Below are positions 7,040 to 11,905 of a stretch of 11,905 nucleotides of DNA, in pieces (position 1 is the stretch's first letter; every line of letters begins with the position of its first letter). The stretch lies in assembly GCA_934154515.1 (NCBI GenBank), contig CAKPGD010000037.1:1-11905 (forward strand), given 5' to 3'. A program made the position numbers and the translations under genes. The notes under the pieces were generated by a model, which saw nothing but the letters and a program-made list of their open reading frames with translations, was not told where the DNA came from and did not search any database. The DNA is from an uncultured Clostridia bacterium. Lineage in GTDB: Bacteria; Bacillota; Clostridia; TANB77; CAG-508.

Positions 7040-7639
7040 ATGGACCATAATAACGTAGAAAAAAATAAAGAAACAAGGCTTTTAGACACTGCATTTAAAC
7101 TTTTTACTGAAAAAGGTATAAACGATACTTCTATTCAAGAAATAGTTGATAATGCAAGTGTAGCTAAAGGTACATTTTATATATATTTTAAAGATAAGTA
7201 TGAAATTAGAGACATATTAATTTCAAGAAAAGCCTCTAAACTATTTGAAGACGCTATAAAAAAATTAAAAAAAAATTATATTGCACATTTTCCAGACCAA
7301 GTTATATTTATAATTAACTATGTAATAGATGAGCTAAACAAAACTCCAAATTTACTTAAATTTATTTCTAAAAACTTATCTTGGGGTATTTATAACCAAA
7401 CTGTTCATAGACTTTGCGAAGATACAGAACATAATGAAAGTGGTTTTTACCAATTATTTTTAAAAAATGCAAAAGCATATGGTTTAAAAGACCCTGAAAT
7501 CACTTTATTTATGATAGTTGAGCTTGTTAGTTCTACTTGTTATCACTCTATTTTATATAAAAAACCTTTACCTATTAATGATTTTAAACCTTATTTATAT
7601 GACACAATTAGAGGTTTTATTGAGAATAATAAAATATAA
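7040..7639 (+). CDS. TetR/AcrR-family transcriptional regulator
   Basis: 199-residue one-component repressor. The N-terminal DNA-binding domain (about 10-55) has the family pattern: LLDTAFKLFTEKGINDTSIQEI, then a helix-turn-helix ending in VAKGTFYIYFKDKYEI. The rest is an all-helical ligand-binding and dimer domain whose ligand cannot be read from sequence. The start at 7040 is chosen because AAGGAGG (7025-7031) is 8 bases upstream. The in-frame ATG at 7007 falls inside the promoter spacer and has no SD. It is divergent from the MMPL operon and separated from it by three related palindromes, so it most likely represses both itself and the transporter operon. Confidence 0.93.
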   Translation: MDHNNVEKNKETRLLDTAFKLFTEKGINDTSIQEIVDNASVAKGTFYIYFKDKYEIRDILISRKASKLFEDAIKKLKKNYIAHFPDQVIFIINYVIDELNKTPNLLKFISKNLSWGIYNQTVHRLCEDTEHNESGFYQLFLKNAKAYGLKDPEITLFMIVELVSSTCYHSILYKKPLPINDFKPYLYDTIRGFIENNKI

Positions 7640-7678
7640 TTTTGATTATAATTTATTTAAAGATGTTTAATTTAAAGA

Positions 7679-7726
7679 AGAATAAAAAGCAATTACTAAA
7701 CATTAATAGTAATTGCTTTTTATTCT
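7679..7726. terminator. Bidirectional terminator with perfect 20-bp stem
   Basis: AGAATAAAAAGCAATTACT (7679-7697) pairs perfectly with the arm at 7708-7726, plus one A-T pair at the loop base; the loop is 8 bases. It terminates the TetR gene on the plus strand and the rnhB operon on the minus strand. The right arm lies inside the last codons and stop of the GIY-YIG gene. Confidence 0.9.
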
Positions 7727-8032
7727 CTTTATTTTATACATATTTACATCTATTTTTTCGCCTAAATATTTTTCAAATACTTGATTATTTTTTATTAGTT
7801 CTTCTTTTTGAGCTTTCGTTAAGTTCTTTTTTATTGCATATTCAAGCTTAGAGGCTGAAGACTTATCTTGTGTTTGCCAAGCTTTTTCTAATTTCATTGC
7901 TTTATGAGATTTAGTATATTTCGCACATTTTTCATCTTTTGAGAAATGCTCTTGCATTCGCTTTTCCAAATCTTTTGCTATGCCCGTATATATTGAATTA
8001 TCCTCACATCTAAGCATATAAACATAGTACAT
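7703..8032 (-). CDS. GIY-YIG nuclease-superfamily protein, UPF0213 type
   Basis: 109 residues, single GIY-YIG domain: YVYML (3-7), IYTGI (14-18), R25 and H29 (RMQEH) and the catalytic-type glutamate E64 in SKLEYAIKKN. These are the active-site positions of the superfamily. The start MYYVYMLRCEDNSIYTGIA is typical of the small YhbQ/YazA proteins, which have no settled physiological role and may act on DNA ends or single-stranded DNA. It is slightly longer than the usual 80-100 residues because of a basic C-terminal tail (KIKRIKSNYY). Its final codons are part of the transcription terminator stem. The ATG is one base after the rnhB stop, so translation is probably coupled. Confidence 0.9.
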   Translation of the reverse strand: MYYVYMLRCEDNSIYTGIAKDLEKRMQEHFSKDEKCAKYTKSHKAMKLEKAWQTQDKSSASKLEYAIKKNLTKAQKEELIKNNQVFEKYLGEKIDVNMYKIKRIKSNYY

Positions 8033-8033
8033 T

Positions 8034-8675
8034 TTATTTTCCTTCTTTACCTACAATATTTTTTACAAAGCTAAGTCTATGTAAAGGACAAAGTCCATAT
8101 TCTTTTATTGCTTCTATATGCATTTTTGTTCCATATCCTTTATGTTTTTCAAATCCATATTGTGGATATATTTCATCCCATTGTCTCATTATTCTATCCC
8201 TTGTTACTTTTGCAATAATAGATGCTGAAGCAATTGAATAGCATTTTGCATCTCCTTTAATTATTGAAGTATATGGTATTCCTACTGTATCTATTCCTGT
8301 TAATGCATCTACTATTATTCTATCTGGCTTTACTTCTAAACTTTTTATTGCTGTTGTAAGTCCTTCTTTTGTTGCATTTAATATGTTTATTCTATCTATT
8401 TCTTGTTGATCTATTATTCCTACTCCCCATGCTATTGCTTCTTGTGTTATTAATTCATATAATGTTTCTCTTTTTTTCTCTGATAACTTTTTAGAGTCAT
8501 TAACTCCTTCTATCATTGAGTCTCTTGGCATAATACATGCAGCAACAACAACAGGTCCTGCAAGTGGTCCACGTCCCGCTTCATCTATTCCACATATATA
8601 TTCTATTCCTTGGTTATGTATTTCTTCTTCTATTTGTTTTAAGTTTGTTAATCTTTCTAATTCTTTTTCCTTCAT
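8034..8675 (-). CDS. rnhB: Ribonuclease HII
   Basis: Cleaves the RNA strand of RNA-DNA hybrids and starts removal of single ribonucleotides from genomic DNA. The 213 residues contain all family blocks: GIDEAGRGPLAGP (29-41), with catalytic D31 and E32 and the GRG motif at 34-36. The third and fourth acidic residues are D123 (IIVDAL) and D142 (KGDAKCYSIASASIIAKVTRD). Y146 lies where the family has the tyrosine that senses the ribonucleotide. The C-terminal HKGYGTKMHIEAIKEYG and CPLHRLSF are also conserved. A weak GAAGGT site precedes the ATG. It lies in an operon between a pilin-like protein (39-base gap) and the GIY-YIG gene. Confidence 0.97.
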   Translation of the reverse strand: MKEKELERLTNLKQIEEEIHNQGIEYICGIDEAGRGPLAGPVVVAACIMPRDSMIEGVNDSKKLSEKKRETLYELITQEAIAWGVGIIDQQEIDRINILNATKEGLTTAIKSLEVKPDRIIVDALTGIDTVGIPYTSIIKGDAKCYSIASASIIAKVTRDRIMRQWDEIYPQYGFEKHKGYGTKMHIEAIKEYGLCPLHRLSFVKNIVGKEGK

Positions 8676-8714
8676 TTTATTTTTACCTTCTAATTTTTAT
8701 CTTTTATTTATATC

Positions 8715-9275
8715 TTATTCTTCCTCGCTATTTATTTCTTCTTGTTGTTCATCTATTTGATTCAAATTATTTTCTTCTTTATTTTCATTATTATTTTCTT
8801 TACTGTTTCTATGTTCTAAAAGTTGTGTTAATGTATATTTTGTTTCATTTTCTATTTCTATTCCTTTTGTATAAATTATTTCATAAGTCTTATAATTTAC
8901 AATATAATATTCTCCATCTAACTTACTTTGTAAGTTTAATTTTTCTAAAGCTTCTGAATCTATAATATAATATTTATCAAAGTTCTCATTATCTTCATTT
9001 ATTATATTTTTTTCTATTAACTCTTTTATTTTTTCTTCATCCAAATTTTCTTGAACTTTTCTTCCTATTAAAGGATGTTCTTTTGAGTTCATTTCATTTT
9101 CTTGTGCTACTACTTTTACTTTTCCTTGAACTAGTAACATATCTGTTGTTAAATTTTCTATATTTCTTTCGTTTATACTTTTATTAAATCCACTTATTAT
9201 TGTTCCTCCTATTGCTACTATAATAATGACCCAAATAATAAGAGTTAAATGGCTCATAGCCTTTTGACTTTTCAT
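8715..9275 (-). CDS. Membrane-anchored pilin-like protein of unknown function
   Basis: 186 residues with one N-terminal transmembrane helix (about 9-29, LTLIIWVIIIVAIGG) and an external domain. The block YYIIDSEALEKLNLQSKLDGEYYIVNYKT (102-130) resembles the C-terminal part of prepilin-like proteins of Clostridia ('YIVNYxTxEVIYTKG'). The N-terminal helix followed by an amphipathic stretch also fits a pseudopilin. However, there is no G/FTLIE prepilin cleavage site and no glutamate at +5. The last 30 residues are an acidic, low-complexity Glu/Asn tail. AAAGG lies 15 bases before the ATG, an unusually long gap containing ATG AAA TAA, so the start is less certain. It is first in the operon with rnhB; no link in function is evident. 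Confidence 0.7.
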   Translation of the reverse strand: MKSQKAMSHLTLIIWVIIIVAIGGTIISGFNKSINERNIENLTTDMLLVQGKVKVVAQENEMNSKEHPLIGRKVQENLDEEKIKELIEKNIINEDNENFDKYYIIDSEALEKLNLQSKLDGEYYIVNYKTYEIIYTKGIEIENETKYTLTQLLEHRNSKENNNENKEENNLNQIDEQQEEINSEEE

Positions 9276-9335
9276 TTTTTTATTTCATTTCCTTTCTACT
9301 AATTAATTTCAATTTTATTTCAATATATTATATCT

Positions 9336-9364
9336 ATTATATATGTATGTTTTTAGAAAATCAA
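9336..9364 (-). promoter_or_regulatory. Promoter of the pilin-like/rnhB/GIY-YIG operon
   Basis: On the minus strand TTGATT (9359-9364), a 17-base spacer and a perfect TATAAT (9336-9341). The transcription start is expected near 9329, with a leader of about 54 bases. It is divergent from the htrA promoter. Confidence 0.7.
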
Positions 9365-9372
9365 CATTATTA

Positions 9373-9391
9373 TCACACAAAATTCACAAAA
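9373..9391 (+). repeat. Direct repeat upstream of the htrA promoter, candidate activator site
   Basis: TCACACAA (9373-9380) and TCACAAAA (9384-9391) are offset by 11 bases, about one helical turn. They end 3 bases before the htrA -35. A weaker relative, TCAACA, is at 9361. Tandem repeats with this spacing are typical of OmpR-type response regulator sites. In Bacillus htrA is controlled by such a system (CssRS), but no regulator gene is in this window. Confidence 0.4.
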
Positions 9392-9394
9392 AGG

Positions 9395-9422
9395 TTGTAA
9401 AATTTATTCAAATGTGTATAAA
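9395..9422 (+). promoter_or_regulatory. Predicted htrA promoter
   Basis: TTGTAA (9395-9400), a 16-base spacer and TATAAA (9417-9422, within TATAAAAT), preceded by TGTG. The start is expected near 9430, giving a leader of about 37 bases that includes AAGGAGG (9452-9458). The -35 is suboptimal, which suits an activated promoter. Confidence 0.55.
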
Positions 9423-9466
9423 ATAGTATTGATATTTTTAAAAGTAATTACAAGGAGGAAATAAAA

Positions 9467-10780
9467 ATGGAAGAAAAAAAAGATTATATTGAAACTGAAA
9501 AAGTAGAAACTGCAAAATCTGAATCTTCAAATCAAGGAAATTCAAAACAAGAAGCTTCACAAAGCAGTACTACTTCTAATTATAAGCCTGTTACTGAATT
9601 TACAGCTAAAAGTAAGAAAGAAAAAACTAATAGTTCAGGTTTTGGAAAAACAATTCTTGCACCTTTTATTAGTGGTGTAGTTGGTGGTGTTTTAGTTATT
9701 GGCACTTGCCTAGGAGTTCCTAGTATAAAGCAAAGTATTTTTGGAACTAATACTAATTCTGGAACAACTAGCAATAATACTTCTATAAATTATAATGGAG
9801 TAAATACTAATTTAGTTTCTTTACAAGAATATTCTGAAACTGGAGTTGGAGTTGCTTCAAAAGTATTACCTTCTGTTGTCGGTATAACTGTAGAATTCCC
9901 TGTTAGCTCTATTTTTAACAGAGGTACTACAACTTCTACTGCCGAAGGTTCTGGAATTATAATATCTGAAGATGGATATATTTTAACAAATAATCATATT
10001 GTAAGTTCTAGCTCTTCTTCTTACTATTATTCTGTAGGAGAAGCTAGCAAAGTTATTGTTTACTTATATAACGATGAAACTGAATATGAAGCTAAAATTA
10101 TAGGTACAGATGAACAAACTGATTTAGCAGTTATAAAAATAGAAAAAACAGGTTTAACTGCAGCTGAACTTGGAGATTCTGATAGTGTGCAAGTTGGAGA
10201 ATTTTCTATGGCCATTGGAAATCCTTTAGGTATGCAAAGTAGTGTTTCTTCTGGTATGATTAGTGCTGTAAATAGAGAAGTTACAAGCGATGGAAAAACA
10301 TTTAAATTAATTCAAACTGATGCTGCTATAAATGCTGGTAACAGTGGTGGTGCATTAGTTAATAGTAAAGGTCAAGTTATTGGAATAAATACTTTAAAAC
10401 TTTCTGGAACAGGTGTTGAAGGTATGGGATTTGCAATTCCTATTAATTCTGCAAAACCAATTTATGAACAATTAATTAACTATCAAAAAGTTAAAAGACC
10501 ATATATAGGAATTGCAGGAAGAGATTTATCTGAAGAACTTGCTAAGGCTAATAAATTAGTTGTTGGTATATATGTAACTTCTGTTGAAGAATTTTCTGCC
10601 GCAGAAAAAGCTGGATTTAAAATTGGTGATGTTATTGTATCAGTAGACGGCCAAACAGTTAAGACTATGGATGAATTAAATGAAATTAAAAACTCTCACA
10701 ATATTGGAGATACTATAACTATTAAAGTTAATAGAAATGGTTCTGAAAAAGACCTTTCTGTTACATTACAAGAACAATAA
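9467..10780 (+). CDS. htrA: HtrA/DegP-like surface serine protease with PDZ domain
   Basis: 437-residue membrane-anchored protease of family S1C that degrades or refolds misfolded exported proteins. An N-terminal cytosolic tail rich in Glu, Lys and Ser (1-60) is followed by one transmembrane helix (about 64-84), a Ser/Thr/Asn linker (93-115) and the trypsin-like domain (about 125-335). The catalytic triad is visible: H177 (TNNHIV), D219 (TDLAVIKI) and S293 (GNSGGAL). One PDZ domain covers about 345-435 (PYIGIAGRDL, AGFKIGDVIVSVDGQ). A serine/tyrosine-rich insert follows the catalytic His (179-190). The length and plan fit HtrA/YkdA/YyxA proteins of Bacillota. AAGGAGG sits 8 bases before the ATG. 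It is a single-gene unit ending at a strong hairpin, with possible stress control through the upstream direct repeats. Confidence 0.96.
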   Translation: MEEKKDYIETEKVETAKSESSNQGNSKQEASQSSTTSNYKPVTEFTAKSKKEKTNSSGFGKTILAPFISGVVGGVLVIGTCLGVPSIKQSIFGTNTNSGTTSNNTSINYNGVNTNLVSLQEYSETGVGVASKVLPSVVGITVEFPVSSIFNRGTTTSTAEGSGIIISEDGYILTNNHIVSSSSSSYYYSVGEASKVIVYLYNDETEYEAKIIGTDEQTDLAVIKIEKTGLTAAELGDSDSVQVGEFSMAIGNPLGMQSSVSSGMISAVNREVTSDGKTFKLIQTDAAINAGNSGGALVNSKGQVIGINTLKLSGTGVEGMGFAIPINSAKPIYEQLINYQKVKRPYIGIAGRDLSEELAKANKLVVGIYVTSVEEFSAAEKAGFKIGDVIVSVDGQTVKTMDELNEIKNSHNIGDTITIKVNRNGSEKDLSVTLQEQ

Positions 10781-10860
10781 GTGTTATATAACATTAAGTA
10801 ATTAATTTATTATATAATTAAATACTTGATTATTCATTACTCCTATAAAAATTATTTAAA

Positions 10861-10918
10861 ATAAGAGGTAACTTTTATAATTTCCACTTTAACGGAATTA
10901 ATCAAAGTTACCTCTTAT
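10861..10918. terminator. Bidirectional terminator between htrA and the HIT gene
   Basis: ATAAGAGGTAACTTT (10861-10875) pairs perfectly with AAAGTTACCTCTTAT (10904-10918). The 28-base loop holds a small inner TTCC/GGAA stem. T-rich sequence follows on both strands. The loop is longer than in the other terminators here. Confidence 0.8.
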
Positions 10919-10935
10919 CTTTTATTTTTATCTTA

Positions 10936-11283
10936 TTATCCTACTATTTTTTCTCCTAATACTTTTCCACCTAATACATGGAAATGAATATGCATTACTT
11001 CTTGTCCTGAATCTTTACCACAATTTGCAATTACTCTATATCCTTGTTTTTCAAAACCTTCTTGTTTTGCTATTTTATTTATTGTAGTATAAATTTTTCC
11101 TATTAATGCTTCATCTTCTTTTGTTAAATCTGTAAGCATTGATATGTGTTTTTTAGGAATTACTAATATATGAATTGGAGCTGCTGGATTTATGTCGTGA
11201 AATGCTAATACATCTTCATCTTCATATACTTTTTTTGAAGGAATTTCTCCTTTTATTATTTTACAAAAAATACAATCTTCCAT
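10936..11283 (-). CDS. HIT-family (HinT-like) nucleotide-binding protein
   Basis: 115-residue histidine-triad protein, probably a purine nucleoside phosphoramidase of the Hint branch acting in the cytosol. The nucleophile motif HIHFHVL is at 98-104 (H98, H100, H102). The N-terminal CIFC (C4, C7), with H46 in PKKH, is a common zinc site in bacterial HIT proteins. INPAAPIHILVIPKKHI (31-47) is the usual substrate-pocket block. The start at 11283 (MEDCIFCKII) is chosen because family members begin here; AAAGGA is 12 bases upstream. The reading frame stays open upstream to an ATG at 11349, adding 22 residues without an SD and in unusual CpG-containing sequence, so the longer start is unlikely. The natural substrate is unknown. 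Confidence 0.95.
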   Translation of the reverse strand: MEDCIFCKIIKGEIPSKKVYEDEDVLAFHDINPAAPIHILVIPKKHISMLTDLTKEDEALIGKIYTTINKIAKQEGFEKQGYRVIANCGKDSGQEVMHIHFHVLGGKVLGEKIVG

Positions 11284-11465
11284 AATTACGACCATTCCTT
11301 TCTCTGTCTCCGCTAACGCTATGTCTACGAAATACATCATTTTTTTCAAACTTTTTCTCTTTTAAAACAATATTGACAGTCATTTTTAGTTTAATTTTTT
11401 AATTACTATTTATACTTTTGCCAACTTAATTATTTGCTAAGCTAAATCGGTCCGTCCCTATTAGA
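11284..11465. other. Intergenic stretch with atypical CpG-rich patches
   Basis: Between alaS and the HIT gene, two patches stand out from the AT-rich, CpG-poor window. One is 11285-11322, with four CpGs, including CCGCTAACGC. The other is 11448-11459, CGGTCCGTCCCT, three bases off the alaS stop region. Between them is ordinary AT-rich DNA that holds a weak minus-strand promoter candidate, TTGGCA (11419-11424), 17 bases, TAAAAA. The second patch resembles the GGGACGG-type ends of REP-like elements in some Bacillota; this is a tentative resemblance only. Confidence 0.35.
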
Positions 11466-11905
11466 TTACTCTAAAATTGCTTTAATTCTTCTTACTCCTG
11501 CTGAGCTTGCTTCTTCCTTTTTAATTTTAAAGTGACCTAATTCTGATGTATTTTTTACGTGAGGTCCACCACATAATTCTTTAGAAACATTTCCTATTGT
11601 ATATACTGTAACTACATCAGGGTATTTTTCTATAAACATACACTCTGCCCCAGATTTAACAGCGTCTTCTTTGCTCATTTCTTCCACTGTAACAGGTATT
11701 TCTTCTTTTATCCATTCATTTACTAAATCTTCTGCTTTTTGTTTTTCTTCGTCTGTTAGTTTATGGTCGCAGTTGAAGTCAAACCTCATTCTTTCGTCTG
11801 TTATATTTGAACCTCTTTGATGTGTATCTTTTCCTATTACTTGTTTTAATGCTGCATTTAAAAGGTGTGTTGCTGTATGATATCTTGTTTCTATTTCACT
11901 ATCTC
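11466..11905 (-). CDS. alaS: Alanyl-tRNA synthetase, C-terminal end (5' part outside window)
   Basis: The last 145 codons of the gene are present; the frame is open to the window edge. They encode the editing domain that removes mischarged Ser and Gly from tRNA-Ala. Its zinc and catalytic motifs are HTATH (residues 9-13 of the visible part) and CGGPH, within SKELCGGPHVKNTSELGHFKI. The end SSAGVRRIKAILE is the last strand block of the editing domain, and the stop follows at once. Standard bacterial AlaS (about 870 residues) continues with a coiled coil and the C-Ala domain, both missing here. CGGPH also differs from the usual bacterial CGGTH. This suggests a short AlaS type. Alternatives are a free-standing AlaX editing protein or a frameshifted gene; no C-Ala coding sequence is seen downstream. 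Confidence 0.85.
   Translation of the reverse strand, partial: DSEIETRYHTATHLLNAALKQVIGKDTHQRGSNITDERMRFDFNCDHKLTDEEKQKAEDLVNEWIKEEIPVTVEEMSKEDAVKSGAECMFIEKYPDVVTVYTIGNVSKELCGGPHVKNTSELGHFKIKKEEASSAGVRRIKAILE

Noticed and set aside
11374..11382. TGACAGTCA short palindrome upstream of the HIT gene as another TetR operator
   Set aside because: Its half-sites are shorter and the spacing differs from the TTGACTA-N-TAGTCAA sites. Chance is likely in AT-rich DNA.
11448..11459. T-box-like sequence AGGGACGGACCG (minus strand)
   Set aside because: The T-box antiterminator core needs TGGNACC, which is not present. It also lies at the 3' end of alaS before a HIT gene, not before an aminoacyl-tRNA synthetase or amino acid gene.

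Overview
The window is strongly AT-rich, with AAGGAGG-type ribosome binding sites, a standard genetic code (TGG is used for Trp in rpsB) and short T-tract hairpin terminators. This points to a low-GC Gram-positive bacterium (Bacillota, most likely Clostridia or a gut relative). The species cannot be named from this stretch. Most genes are on the minus strand; three are on the plus strand.

Left part (1-1350): the 5' part of rpsB (ribosomal protein S2) reads leftward off the edge, behind a structured leader with two adjacent hairpins. Divergent from it is a small zinc-ribbon/HTH protein resembling the YvyF family. Its Shine-Dalgarno sequence is far from its ATG, but a hairpin lies between them. 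A bidirectional terminator separates it from pdp (pyrimidine-nucleoside phosphorylase, nucleoside salvage).

Centre (2687-7726): an export-type locus. A TetR-family repressor (plus strand) is divergent from a two-gene minus-strand operon: an MMPL/RND-type 12-helix transporter, then a secreted protein full of Leu-x-x-Gly heptads. The short intergenic region holds three related palindromes placed over the -35 boxes of both promoters and just after the operon's -10. The simplest reading is autoregulated repression of the transporter operon by the TetR protein, lifted by an unknown ligand.

Right-centre (7703-10918): an operon of a pilin-like membrane-anchored protein of unknown function, rnhB (RNase HII) and a UPF0213-type GIY-YIG protein is divergent from htrA, a membrane-anchored surface serine protease with one PDZ domain. 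Two helical-turn-spaced direct repeats lie between the two promoters.

Right edge (10936-11905): a HIT-family nucleotide-binding protein, then an intergenic stretch with CpG-rich patches unlike the rest of the window. Last is the 3' end of alaS, which stops right after the editing domain and so appears to lack the usual C-terminal coiled coil and C-Ala domain.

No CRISPR array, tRNA, rRNA, transposase or phage gene was seen. The best candidates for something under-described are the TetR/MMPL/heptad-protein locus, the short alaS, and the hairpin-bridged ribosome binding site of the zinc-ribbon gene.
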